Positions 22,477-30,595 of a stretch of DNA of 41,093 bases are shown here, in pieces (within the stretch, counting starts at the first letter, position 1; every line of letters starts with the position of its first letter). Under the pieces are notes generated by a model. That model was not told where the DNA came from. It searched no databases and saw nothing but the letters and a program-made list of their open reading frames with translations. The stretch spans positions 1 to 41,093 of the IMG/VR virus record IMGVR_UViG_3300048582_000062; one strand, given 5' to 3'. This stretch comes from a virus. Made by a program: the position numbers and the translations under genes.

Positions 22477-22637
22477 GACGATGTCCCTACGTCGACGTTG
22501 TGGAAGCGGACGTGGTTGGAGCGGGCCTCGAAGGTGTTGGCGACGAGACAACCGCACTGCTTGCAGGTGACGATCGGGGCCTCCGGGTCCCCGGCGTAGG
22601 TGGAGGTCGGGAACAGGTCGTATTCGGTGAGGTTCAT
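22473..22637 (-). CDS. C2H2-like zinc-finger microprotein
   Basis: 54 aa from ATG 22637, with AAAGGAGC upstream. CKQCGCLVANTFEARSNHVRFH (22 residues, about 26-47) follows C-x2-C-x13-H-x3-H, a classical zinc-finger spacing. Probably DNA or RNA binding. It overlaps both neighbours by 4 bases. Confidence 0.6.
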   Translation of the reverse strand: MNLTEYDLFPTSTYAGDPEAPIVTCKQCGCLVANTFEARSNHVRFHNVDVGTSS

Positions 22638-22972
22638 GGGTTGCTCCTTTGTGGGCTGCTGACAAGTTGCCACACGATCGCGTTCGCACCCGAAGGAGCC
22701 GGACGCCGACGGCCACTGTCACACACCAACCCTTGGGCGACCAGTTCACCCCGCCGCTTCCCGGCGCTCGTCTGCTGACGGCCCATCAGATCAGCCAACT
22801 CGAAATCGGTGAGCCCGTCAGGATGCGCCCGATGCGCGAGCAGCGCACGTTCACGATCGGTGACACGCACCGCAGGGGTCATGTCGCCGGCTTCTCGTGA
22901 CGTGTCGGGGTCGTTGTTGCGGTAGGTGGGTGGCAGCGGGAACAGGGTCGGTTCGTGGTAGGTGGTGGTCAT
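22634..22972 (-). CDS. Winged-helix DNA-binding protein
   Basis: 112 aa from ATG 22972, with AAGGAGAC 4 nt upstream. The N-terminus includes NNDPDTSREAG, typical of a phage winged-helix group. The HTH is LTDFELADLMGRQQTSAGKRRGEL (about 54-77) followed by a wing GLVCDSGRRRPAPSGANAIVW. Likely an early regulator or replication/recombination factor. Confidence 0.65.
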   Translation of the reverse strand: MTTTYHEPTLFPLPPTYRNNDPDTSREAGDMTPAVRVTDRERALLAHRAHPDGLTDFELADLMGRQQTSAGKRRGELVAQGLVCDSGRRRPAPSGANAIVWQLVSSPQRSNP

Positions 22973-22994
22973 CGTGTCTCCTTGGGTTGTGTGT

Positions 22995-23399
22995 TCATGG
23001 TGTCCATTCGGTGACGCGCCCGAACGAGAGCAGCGTCACGATCTCGTTGCCGTCGCGCGGACGCCACATGCGGTAGAACACGCGGTCGCGTTGCTCGGGC
23101 ATGACCGGCTCGTCGAGCCAGTCGTTGATCGCAGAGGCGCAGCGCATAAACACCGTCGCCCACTCCTTCTGTTCGGCGCTCATCGTCGATCCCGTCTCGC
23201 GCTTCATCTCGGCGAAGATGATGTAGCCCTTCTCGTGGATCATCGTCAGGTCGGGGTAGCCCTTGCCGTCGTACTTGACCGGGGTGCGCCATCCCTTGCC
23301 GGTCCCGGCCGGACGGAACGATGCGACCTTCCAGCCCCAGAGGTGGGCGAGTTCGACAACCTTCTGCTCGAACACGATCTCGGTGTCAGTGTTCTTCAT
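22995..23399 (-). CDS. VRR-NUC-like nuclease
   Basis: 134 aa. ATG 23399 overlaps the stop of the small membrane gene (ATGA). PD-(D/E)XK core: Glu11 in VFEQKVVELA, GKGYPDLTMI with Asp50, IIFAEMKRE with Glu64 and Lys66, and Gln77 in SAEQKEW. Stand-alone VRR-NUC proteins in phages act on branched or flap DNA, for instance as junction resolvases. It likely serves recombination or packaging. Confidence 0.8.
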   Translation of the reverse strand: MKNTDTEIVFEQKVVELAHLWGWKVASFRPAGTGKGWRTPVKYDGKGYPDLTMIHEKGYIIFAEMKRETGSTMSAEQKEWATVFMRCASAINDWLDEPVMPEQRDRVFYRMWRPRDGNEIVTLLSFGRVTEWTP

Positions 23400-23512
23400 C
23401 GGCGCATCCATCGAATCCAGGCGTCGATCAGCAGGATCGCCAACGACACCCATCCGGCCGCAATGACAATCATGAGGGCAGTCTCGTTCGGTCTGTAGTG
23501 GTCGCTCATCAT
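23396..23512 (-). CDS. 38-aa membrane protein, first gene of the leftward operon
   Basis: Start ATG 23512 (or 23509) right after the promoter, without a ribosome-binding site. One helix (about residues 13-32, LMIVIAAGWVSLAILLIDAW) with a basic C-terminal end (IRWMRR), so the N-terminus is probably outside. The stop overlaps the nuclease start (ATGA). Function unknown. Confidence 0.6.
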   Translation of the reverse strand: MMSDHYRPNETALMIVIAAGWVSLAILLIDAWIRWMRR

Positions 23513-23569
23513 CACTACAACTCAACCACATCACGACTGCCCGGTCAAGGGAAAGTTACGCTGGCTGCG
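23513..23569. promoter_or_regulatory. Divergent promoters between early operon and terminase
   Basis: On the minus strand TTGACC (23543-23548), a 17-nt spacer and TTGAGT (23520-23525) form the best -35/-10 pair in the window, with the -10 ending 7 nt before ATG 23512. On the plus strand TACGCT (23557-23562) lies 7 nt before ATG 23570. Both transcripts would be nearly leaderless, and polymerases cannot use both sites independently in only 57 bp. Confidence 0.6.
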
Positions 23570-25168
23570 ATGGCCGACGAACTGCTCCAAGCGATCGCAT
23601 CGCTCACACCCGAGCAGGTGGCATCCATGTCACCGAAAGACCAGGCGATGATCCAAGGCGCACTCGAGCGCCAACTTCTGCTGCGATCCCCGGCCGACTT
23701 CGCAGCAGGTATGTCGCACGGACAATGGAAGCCGTACCGGCATCTCACTCACATCTCGAACCGGATCGTCAGCATGGTCGAACAGGACACATGCGACCTG
23801 CTCATCGTCGAAGCGACCGTCCGTCACGGCAAGACGCAACTCTGCTCGCACTGGACGCCCGCGTGGTACATCACCAAGTACCGTCGCCCGGTCGGCCTGT
23901 CGTCCTACGAAGCAGAGTTCGCCGCCACCCACGGCCGACGTGTCCGTGAGATCATCAAAGAGATCGGGCCACGGTTCGGACTGGAAATCGACGACACGTC
24001 ACGGGCAGCGAACCGGTGGGAACTGCTAGGCGGCGGCGGAATGTGGACGGCAGGCGCAGGCGGCTCCATCACCGGTCGTGGTGCCCCACTCCTGTTGTGC
24101 GACGACCCGATCAAGAACGGTGAGGAAGCATCATCGCCGGTCATGCGCGAGAAGCTGTGGGAGTGGTGGACGTCAACGTGGATCACCCGCCGCGAGGATT
24201 CGCTTGCGATCGCCGGTCGCACCAAGTTCGTGCTCATCATGTCGCGCTGGCACGTCGATGACATCACCGGACGACTGATCGAACGGATGGCCGAACTCGG
24301 CACCCGTGTCGAAGTGGTGCGGCTCCCGGCGATCGCAGAAGAAGATGACGTGCTCGGCCGTCGCCCCGGCGATGCGCTCTGCCCCGAAATGTACGACGCC
24401 GAAGCACTCGCCGGTATCCGCAAGGACGTCGGACCCGGCCCGTGGATGTCGCTGTACCAGCAGCGCCCGGTCGCTGTCGGCGGCGGCATGTTGAAACCGG
24501 AATGGTTGCAGCATTGGACGTCGGAGACGATGGGTGGTGAGACGTACTACAAGCTCGGCGACCACTACGTGCTCGACTCGGAACTGTGGCGGTTCTCGAC
24601 GATGGACACTGCGTACACGCGCACCAAGACGTCGGACTACACCGTCATCGCGACGTGGGGTGTCGCCCCGACCGACCCGACGTCACTCGTGCTGCTCAAC
24701 TTGCAGCGCCGCCGTGTCACGCACGTCGACCATGCGCCGATGATCTTGGACGAGTGGAACACGATGCGGCCGGCGTGGGTCGGCATCGAGAAGCAGATGG
24801 CAACCCTGTCCGTGTTCGACGATGCCGCCCGTCAGGGTGTCGTGGTGCGCTGGTTGACGCCCGACAAGAACAAGGTGGCCCGTGCTGAAACGGCGGCGGC
24901 TCTGATGGAGCAGGGCCGTATCTGGGTGCCGAGGGATGCGCCGTGGATGCCGGACTTCATCGACGAGCTGGCGTCGTTCCCGCTCGGCAAACACGATGAC
25001 CAAGTCGATGTGCTCACCTACGCCTGCAACGAGTTGTCGAAGCGGACGGTGCAACCGAAGAAGATCAAGAAGGGGCCCGAGTCGCGCGAGGAAGAAATGT
25101 GGGAGAAGCTCCAGAAGCGCAACCGGGCGGCACGGCACCGCTTCCACCCGACGCTCGGTCGCTGGTAA
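23570..25168 (+). CDS. terL: Terminase large subunit
   Basis: 532 aa. ATG 23570 follows a leaderless promoter; longer in-frame versions would run over the divergent promoter. ATPase domain: Walker A-like EATVRHGKTQ (81-90, Lys88), Walker B LLLCDDP (174-180), then coupling region FVLIMSRWHVDD. RNase H-like nuclease domain: STMDTAY with Asp346, GIEKQ with Glu407, and GKHDDQVDVL with Asp476, Asp477 and Asp480. It translocates DNA into the prohead and cuts it. An HNH gene follows. Confidence 0.9.
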   Translation: MADELLQAIASLTPEQVASMSPKDQAMIQGALERQLLLRSPADFAAGMSHGQWKPYRHLTHISNRIVSMVEQDTCDLLIVEATVRHGKTQLCSHWTPAWYITKYRRPVGLSSYEAEFAATHGRRVREIIKEIGPRFGLEIDDTSRAANRWELLGGGGMWTAGAGGSITGRGAPLLLCDDPIKNGEEASSPVMREKLWEWWTSTWITRREDSLAIAGRTKFVLIMSRWHVDDITGRLIERMAELGTRVEVVRLPAIAEEDDVLGRRPGDALCPEMYDAEALAGIRKDVGPGPWMSLYQQRPVAVGGGMLKPEWLQHWTSETMGGETYYKLGDHYVLDSELWRFSTMDTAYTRTKTSDYTVIATWGVAPTDPTSLVLLNLQRRRVTHVDHAPMILDEWNTMRPAWVGIEKQMATLSVFDDAARQGVVVRWLTPDKNKVARAETAAALMEQGRIWVPRDAPWMPDFIDELASFPLGKHDDQVDVLTYACNELSKRTVQPKKIKKGPESREEEMWEKLQKRNRAARHRFHPTLGRW

Positions 25169-25183
25169 AACATCTCGGTGTGA

Positions 25184-25195
25184 TATTCTGCCAGG
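25184..25195 (+). promoter_or_regulatory. Leaderless promoter of the HNH gene
   Basis: TATTCT (25184-25189) lies exactly 6 nt before ATG 25196, giving the endonuclease gene its own transcript. Confidence 0.55.
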
Positions 25196-25618
25196 ATGAC
25201 ACCCTGCATTGAGTACGTCACACGCAACGGACGGCACGAGAGATACCCACGCAAGATGGTGGACCGAAAACGAATTGAGATCACTCATCTGGTCTGGCTG
25301 GCGGGTCACGGGGAGAGCGTCCCGACCGACAAGCAGATCAACCATCACTGCGACAACCCGTCGTGCTTTCGTCTTGACCACCTCTACCTCGGCACCGCCA
25401 AAGAGAACACGGCGGACCTGTGGGATCGAGGGAGTCCATCACTGCCAGTGGGCGAACAGCAGTGGTCGGCCAAACTCACCGATCAGGCTGTTCGGGACAT
25501 CAGACGCGAGCACGCCAACGGTGGCGTGACGTACCGCCAACTAGCCGACAAGTACGGAGTCGGTTTGATGACTATTGGCCGCGTTGTCCGTCGCGACACA
25601 TGGACACATATCCACTGA
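25196..25618 (+). CDS. HNH endonuclease with C-terminal HTH
   Basis: 140 aa. HNH core INHHCDNPSCFRLDHLYLGT (48-67) with His51, Cys52, Asn54, Cys57 and His62, followed by KENTADLWDRG. A C-terminal HTH (TDQAVRDIRREH, TYRQLADKYGVGLMTIGRVV, about 95-133) would give DNA specificity. This layout is typical of phage HNH homing enzymes; some help terminase cut DNA. Its place between terminase and portal, with its own promoter, fits a mobile gene. Confidence 0.8.
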   Translation: MTPCIEYVTRNGRHERYPRKMVDRKRIEITHLVWLAGHGESVPTDKQINHHCDNPSCFRLDHLYLGTAKENTADLWDRGSPSLPVGEQQWSAKLTDQAVRDIRREHANGGVTYRQLADKYGVGLMTIGRVVRRDTWTHIH

Positions 25619-25630
25619 GCAAGATGTGAC

Positions 25631-25636
25631 TACACT
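25631..25636 (+). promoter_or_regulatory. Candidate -10 element with 5' leader
   Basis: TACACT lies about 30 nt before ATG 25667, whose ribosome-binding site is AGGAGG (25655-25660). Transcription would start near 25643 and give a short leader, unlike the leaderless starts elsewhere. Confidence 0.4.
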
Positions 25637-25666
25637 GATGCACACGCAAACAACAGGAGGAATGCA

Positions 25667-26017
25667 ATGAAGATCATGGACGCCTACCCGCCGTACGCGG
25701 TCGGGGGATCGTGTTTCATCACGAAGGACTACGACGTGTCCAACGGCAAGCGGGTCATCTCGCTCGATGTCGACGTCGCCAACCTGCCGGCGCGAGGGAT
25801 GTTGTGCATCTCGGAGGAAGCGGTCCGGCAGATGTGTGTCGCTCTCGGCTGGGCAACCGACGTCGAAGGGTTCGCGAAGCTCGCCGAGGCTCGCGAGCGC
25901 ATCACCTACTTGGAGAGCGAGAGCGCCGCATTGCGTAGCGCCATCGACGACGTGCTGCACGCGCAGAACGTGGCCGAGAAGGCGGTGCCCGTCAAGAAGG
26001 CTGCGGCGAAGAAGTGA
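25667..26017 (+). CDS. Hypothetical protein before the portal
   Basis: 116 aa with ribosome-binding site AGGAGG. An N-terminal beta part (GGSCFITKDYDVSNGKRVISLDVDV) is followed by a helix likely to form a coiled coil (AKLAEARERITYLESESAALRSAIDDVLHAQN) and a Lys/Ala tail (KKAAAKK). Its end overlaps the next GTG. No family recognised. Confidence 0.6.
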   Translation: MKIMDAYPPYAVGGSCFITKDYDVSNGKRVISLDVDVANLPARGMLCISEEAVRQMCVALGWATDVEGFAKLAEARERITYLESESAALRSAIDDVLHAQNVAEKAVPVKKAAAKK

Positions 26018-26247
26018 TCGTCCCGGTCATCCTGATTGCTGTCGTCGCCATCTGTGCGTTCGGTGCGCTCCTGTGGACGATGGACAAGCATGAAGCCGAA
26101 CGGGAGCTGTGGGCAGCGGAGCGCGAGCGTCTCGTGAATCGTGCCATCGCCCGTCACGCAGGCGAGGTCGTGGCACTCGACCGGGAAGGCAAGCCGAAGC
26201 CTGAGCGTGATGACAAGCCGTCGGTGTACATCGAAGGACTCAGTTGA
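26014..26247 (+). CDS. Small membrane-anchored protein
   Basis: 77 aa from GTG 26014, overlapping the previous stop (GTGA). N-terminal transmembrane helix (about residues 2-22, IVPVILIAVVAICAFGALLW) followed by a charged helix (KHEAERELWAAERERLVNRAIARH). Function unknown. Confidence 0.6.
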   Translation: MIVPVILIAVVAICAFGALLWTMDKHEAERELWAAERERLVNRAIARHAGEVVALDREGKPKPERDDKPSVYIEGLS

Positions 26248-26262
26248 CGGTGCGCGCTGTCG

Positions 26263-26274
26263 TAGGCTGATCGG
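26263..26274 (+). promoter_or_regulatory. Leaderless promoter of the portal gene
   Basis: TAGGCT (26263-26268) is exactly 6 nt before ATG 26275; no ribosome-binding site is seen. A TTGACG at 26244 is only 13 nt upstream and too close to be a normal -35 box. Confidence 0.55.
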
Positions 26275-28254
26275 ATGGACGAGGAACAGAAGCCGCTCAC
26301 CCCCGCCAAAGTGCGTGAGTGCTGGGACAAGGGTGTGAAGGCCACGAGGCCCGAACGGCAGACCGCGTCCGTCAATCACCAGTTCATCCGCAACAAGATG
26401 TGGGTGTACTGGAACGAAGGATCGAACCGTCTCGAAGAAGTGCCACGCTCCCCTGAACGTGTCCGTGCGTCGGTGGCCCGCATCGGGCCTGACACGCGGG
26501 TCATCATGTCGAAGCTGACTCGTCGCCCGTTGCAGTTTGAGGTGCCGCCCACCACACCCGACGACAAGGCGATGAAGGGGTCACGCATCGCCGAGTCGGC
26601 GCTCGCTCAGGCCGCACGCGAACAGAACTGGGAATCACGCCGCCGCGACCATGCCTACACGACATGGGAGGCCGGGGTCGGTGGGCTGTGCGTCGAATGG
26701 GACGCGACGACCGGCACGGCGATCGGAGAGAACCCGCAGACCGGCAGGCCGATCATGACCGGTGACGCGAAGGTGTCGGTCGTGTCGCTGCACGAAATGT
26801 CGTTCGAGCCTGGCACACGCGACGGTGAACACGCCCGCTACTGGACGTGGGGCCAGGCGCTCCCGCCCGAGGAAGTGCGTGACCTGTACGGGATGGGCAA
26901 GACCCCGAAGGCTGACGCCCAAGCGCTCGACGTCATCCACCGTCTCGGCGAGTCCCGCAACAACACGCCGCTCACGATGGTCTACACCTACTACTGCCGT
27001 CCGTCGGATCGGATGCCGCAAGGTGCGATCGCCACCGTCGTCGGAGACGAGTTCGTCGACCTCACACCGTGGAATTTTCCGTTCGACGATCGCCTCAACG
27101 TGTCGCTCGCCGTTGTCGAACCGATCCACGGGCACTGGTTCGGGCACACACCCGTCACCGACGCCGTCCCCATCCAGGCCGCGTACAACGCGTCATGGTC
27201 GTCGATCATCGAACACATGAAGAACGCCGGCAACGCCCGACTGTGGGTGCCGATGGGATCGGTCGAGGACATCGAGGACTTGTCGGACACGTCCGGTGAA
27301 GCCGTCGAGTACACCGCCGTCAACGGGATGCGCCCCACCTATGAGGCACCGCCGTCGATGCCGGACTGGTGGATTCGCCAACCGGCGATGCTGGAAGCCG
27401 CAATGGACGACGTCCTGTCGTTGCACGCCATCTCTCGTGGGCAGGCACCGTCAGGTGTCGAATCGGGGATCGCCATGTCGATCCTGTCGGAGAACGATGA
27501 CAGTCCTGTCGGTTCGCTCGCCCGGTCGCTCGGCGACTGTTGGGGGCGTGCAGCGTCGATGGTGCTCAAGCTGTACGAATCGAACGTCAAAGAGACACGC
27601 ACCGCCACCATCGCACACTCCGGTCAAGGCTCGATCCCTGAGGTGATCCGCTGGAACGGTGGCGACCTCGCAGGCCAGACCACCGCGGTCGTCCCCGCCG
27701 ACGCCGTCATCCCCCGCAACCGTTCGGCGCAGGCCGCGTACGCCTTCCAGTTGTACGACCGGCAGATCATCACGAACCCGGCCGAACTTGCCAAGATCGC
27801 CGACCTGCCCGACCAGTCCGACCTTCTCGAAGGCATCTCACCGGACTCTGCTCGAGCGCACCGCGAGAACTATTGGCTGGCTGCGGGCAAGGCGCGCACC
27901 GTCGACAACTTCGACGCGCACGACAACCACATCACCATCCACCGTGACTTCATGCGGTCGGAGCGTTTCGAGAATCTGCCACCCGAGATTCAGCAGATGT
28001 TCCGCGATCACATGCTGGCCCACGAAATGTATGCCGCTGGCCGTGGGGCCGAGCAGGTACAGGCTGCGTCTGTGTCGCCGCTCGCTGCCGTGCTGCCCAC
28101 CGAAGCCACCGACGTCATCCCGTTGGAGATGCTCGGCGGTGCAGGTGTGGCGGCGGGCGGCGCAGGCCCGATGCCGGTAGATGTGCCGGTCGCGGGCACC
28201 GAGATCAAAGAAGAAGAACCACAACAGGAGGAAGAAGAAGATGCTGATGAGTGA
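26275..28254 (+). CDS. Portal protein
   Basis: 659 aa. Position after terminase and before scaffold and capsid, size, and a mixed alpha/beta body with a long helical C-terminal half (LPDQSDLLEGISPDSARAHRENYWL; PPEIQQMFRDHMLAHEMYAAG) fit podovirus-type portal proteins, which form the dodecameric ring for DNA passage. The N-terminal region is basic (TRPERQTASVNHQ) and the C-terminal 15 residues are very acidic (EEEEDADE). Its last 14 bases overlap the scaffold start, and they contain that gene's ribosome-binding region. Confidence 0.8.
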   Translation: MDEEQKPLTPAKVRECWDKGVKATRPERQTASVNHQFIRNKMWVYWNEGSNRLEEVPRSPERVRASVARIGPDTRVIMSKLTRRPLQFEVPPTTPDDKAMKGSRIAESALAQAAREQNWESRRRDHAYTTWEAGVGGLCVEWDATTGTAIGENPQTGRPIMTGDAKVSVVSLHEMSFEPGTRDGEHARYWTWGQALPPEEVRDLYGMGKTPKADAQALDVIHRLGESRNNTPLTMVYTYYCRPSDRMPQGAIATVVGDEFVDLTPWNFPFDDRLNVSLAVVEPIHGHWFGHTPVTDAVPIQAAYNASWSSIIEHMKNAGNARLWVPMGSVEDIEDLSDTSGEAVEYTAVNGMRPTYEAPPSMPDWWIRQPAMLEAAMDDVLSLHAISRGQAPSGVESGIAMSILSENDDSPVGSLARSLGDCWGRAASMVLKLYESNVKETRTATIAHSGQGSIPEVIRWNGGDLAGQTTAVVPADAVIPRNRSAQAAYAFQLYDRQIITNPAELAKIADLPDQSDLLEGISPDSARAHRENYWLAAGKARTVDNFDAHDNHITIHRDFMRSERFENLPPEIQQMFRDHMLAHEMYAAGRGAEQVQAASVSPLAAVLPTEATDVIPLEMLGGAGVAAGGAGPMPVDVPVAGTEIKEEEPQQEEEEDADE

Positions 28255-29152
28255 CGAGATCGTCCGTGACGGAAACGAATGGGTGTTCCCCGACGGCAAG
28301 CGATTGCCGGTCATCTCGGGAGGCTCCGACGAAGGGCTCGTAGCGACACCGGCCGAGGCCGCACCCGCAGCAGAAGCACCCGCAGCCGCACCGGTCGAAA
28401 CGAGCGCACCGGCACCCGCCGTCGAACATGACCCGTTCGACTCCAGCGATCTCGGCAACGAAGGCATCGTCCCCCGTGGCCGCTACGACAAGATCGCCAA
28501 GGAAGGCCAGGCGTACCGCGAGCAGGCCCGTGCGTTGGAGGAACAGCTCGCCACCTACGAGCAGGTGTACGGGCAGTACGAAGCCGAGGACCGTGACGCC
28601 TGGTTCGCGATGGCGAACGAATGGGCGCGTGACCCGCGTGCCGGCGCAGAGATGATGCAGCGCATCGCCGAGGCCGTCCTCAACGAGGGCAAGACTCCTG
28701 AGGAAGCAACCGAGCAGGTCATCGCCGAGGATCAGGTCGCCGCAGCCGCCGAACAGTCCGGCCAGACACTCACCCCTCAGCAGGTCGAACAGATCGTCGC
28801 CGAACGCCTCGCCGCCGAGAAGGCCGAACGCGAACAGGAGCAGGCGATCGAGTCGATCTTCTCCGAGATTCGTGCCGCAGGGTTCGACCCGCAGACCCGT
28901 GCCGGTCACTCCATCCTGTGGACGGCCAACAACGAGACGGGCGGCGACATCGCCAAAGCCGTCGAGATCGTGCAGGCCGAACGGCAGAAGATCATCGACG
29001 AGTACGTGTCCGGCAAGGCGTCGACACCGTCACCGATGACCGCACCCGACGCAGGGATGCTTGCGACTCAAGCCCCCGAGGTGCATAATCTGGAGGACGC
29101 CTTCAAAGCGAGCCGGGAGTTCCTCAAGGGAATCGCCAGCACGCCGGGCTGA
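28241..29152 (+). CDS. Scaffold protein
   Basis: 303 aa from ATG 28241, with AGGAGG 8 nt upstream inside the portal gene. Ala/Pro-rich linker (about 33-60), then long charged helices (YDKIAKEGQAYREQARALEEQLATYEQ; PQQVEQIVAERLAAEKAEREQEQAIES) and a C-terminal basic-helical end (NLEDAFKASREFLKGIA), the usual layout of a capsid assembly scaffold, which binds capsid subunits by its C-terminus. The major capsid gene follows. Confidence 0.8.
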   Translation: MLMSDEIVRDGNEWVFPDGKRLPVISGGSDEGLVATPAEAAPAAEAPAAAPVETSAPAPAVEHDPFDSSDLGNEGIVPRGRYDKIAKEGQAYREQARALEEQLATYEQVYGQYEAEDRDAWFAMANEWARDPRAGAEMMQRIAEAVLNEGKTPEEATEQVIAEDQVAAAAEQSGQTLTPQQVEQIVAERLAAEKAEREQEQAIESIFSEIRAAGFDPQTRAGHSILWTANNETGGDIAKAVEIVQAERQKIIDEYVSGKASTPSPMTAPDAGMLATQAPEVHNLEDAFKASREFLKGIASTPG

Positions 29153-29157
29153 CATAG

Positions 29158-29242
29158 GTGCAGGGCCGGGAGCCCGACCGACCATGACAGGGTGCAGAGC
29201 CAGGTGCTCGGCCCGTCGCCAGTGCAGAGCCAGGCGCTCGAC
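29158..29242 (+). promoter_or_regulatory. Three small hairpins in the leader of the capsid gene
   Basis: Three 21-nt copies of GTGCAGRGC-CRGGN-GCYCGRC begin at 29158, 29192 and 29222. Each folds into a 4-bp stem with a 5-nt loop: GGGC/GCCC (loop CGGGA), GAGC/GCTC (loop CAGGT) and GAGC/GCTC (loop CAGGC). The second pair changes on both sides (G-C against A-T), so the structure is conserved. They lie in the 134-nt gap between scaffold and capsid genes and may bind a protein to control capsid expression. Confidence 0.5.
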
Positions 29243-29286
29243 TGGATTCCGACGATCCACCACCTTCGCTGAAAGGCAACCCCATC

Positions 29287-30525
29287 ATGACTCAGACCCG
29301 TACCACCGCAGACGCGGTGCTCAAGGACTTCTACCTCCCGGCAGTTCGCCAGGTGCTCAACTCCGAAGTGTTCCTCCTGTCGCAAGTCGAAGCGAACAGC
29401 GAGGATGTCGAGGGCCGCGCCGCTGTCCTGTCGATCAACACCGGCCGCAACCACGGTGTCGGTGCCCGCGCCGAACTCGGAACGCTCCCGGCCGCAGGCC
29501 GTCAGGGCTACAGCGAGCAGCGCGTCAACCTCAAGTACAACTACGGCTCCATCAAGATCAGCGGCCCGCTCATGCGGTCGATGGGCTCGGACCGTGGTTC
29601 GTTCACCCGTCCTCTGGAATCGGAGACGCAGGGCGTCATCCGTGACCTCAAGAACGACGTGAACCGTCAGTGCTACGGCAACGGCACGGGCGCGATCGCC
29701 ACTTGTGCGTCGGCGTCCGGTCAGGTCATCACCCTGGCAGCCTCCACTCCGTTGACGCCGCTGCGTCAGTTGGAGATCGGCATGGTCATCGACGTCGGCA
29801 CCGTCGCGAACCCGACGCTGCGTGCAAGCTCCGTCGTCATCTCGGCTGTGAACATCAGCGCCAAGACGGTCACCGTTGTCGGAACGCTCAGCGCTTCGAC
29901 CACCACGACCGACTTCATCTTCCGTGCCGGTTCCGGTGGGGCAGATGGCGGCGTCGGCCAGAAGGAGATCACGGGCCTCAACGCCATCGTCGATTCCTCG
30001 GGCGCACTGTTCAACATCGACCCGGCTTCGGTTCCGAACTGGGCGTCGTACGAGGACGGCAACTCGGGCACCAACCGGGCCGTCGCCGAGACGATGTTCA
30101 CGAAGGCGTCGATGGAAGTCAACATCCGCTCCGGTGAGCAGATCGACCTCTGGGTGACGACCGACGGCGTCCATCGCGGTGTCGCGAACCTCCTGACCAG
30201 CCTCAAGCAGTTCCCGTCGACGAACCAGCTCAAGTCCGGCTACACCGGCCTCGACATGGGTTCAGTGTCGCAGGGCAACTCGGGCTCGCAGGAAGTGACC
30301 CTCACCTACGACAAGGACTGCACCGGCAACACGGCGTACGGTCTGACGACCAAGCGTCTCCAGCAGTACCGGATGTCGGACTGGGAGTTCATGGAGGAGG
30401 ACGGCAGCGTCCTCTCTCGTGTCAGCGGCCAGGACGCCTACGAGGCGACCCTGTTCTGCTACCACGAGCTGGCGACCGACGCGCGCAACGCGCACGCGAA
30501 GATCGCTGACCTGACCGAGTCCTGA
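29287..30525 (+). CDS. Major capsid protein
   Basis: 412 aa from ATG 29287, with AAAGG further upstream. The gene order and sequence pattern fit an HK97-fold capsid protein: N-terminal helix (DAVLKDFYLPAVRQVLNSEVFL), KYNYGSIKISGPLMRSM (about 80-97), a beta-rich A-domain part in the middle and GSVLSRVSGQDAYEATLFCYHEL near the C-terminus. It has no clear delta domain; the separate scaffold gene fits that. A strong hairpin follows, so this is the end of a transcription unit. Confidence 0.85.
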   Translation: MTQTRTTADAVLKDFYLPAVRQVLNSEVFLLSQVEANSEDVEGRAAVLSINTGRNHGVGARAELGTLPAAGRQGYSEQRVNLKYNYGSIKISGPLMRSMGSDRGSFTRPLESETQGVIRDLKNDVNRQCYGNGTGAIATCASASGQVITLAASTPLTPLRQLEIGMVIDVGTVANPTLRASSVVISAVNISAKTVTVVGTLSASTTTTDFIFRAGSGGADGGVGQKEITGLNAIVDSSGALFNIDPASVPNWASYEDGNSGTNRAVAETMFTKASMEVNIRSGEQIDLWVTTDGVHRGVANLLTSLKQFPSTNQLKSGYTGLDMGSVSQGNSGSQEVTLTYDKDCTGNTAYGLTTKRLQQYRMSDWEFMEEDGSVLSRVSGQDAYEATLFCYHELATDARNAHAKIADLTES

Positions 30526-30533
30526 CCCTTTCT

Positions 30534-30569
30534 CCCCCACCCGGTCGCCCTCCTGTGGCCGGGTGGGGG
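30534..30569 (+). terminator. Strong hairpin after the capsid gene
   Basis: CCCCCACCCGG (30534-30544) pairs perfectly with CCGGGTGGGGG (30559-30569), an 11-bp GC-rich stem with a 14-nt loop. It lacks a T run and lies 15 nt before the next promoter. Confidence 0.65.
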
Positions 30570-30583
30570 GAAACCCCCTGGAG

Positions 30584-30595
30584 TAAGGTGACGTC
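30584..30595 (+). promoter_or_regulatory. Leaderless promoter after the capsid terminator
   Basis: TAAGGT (30584-30589) is exactly 6 nt before ATG 30596. The hexamer and spacing match those of the lysin promoter at 9331. Confidence 0.6.
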
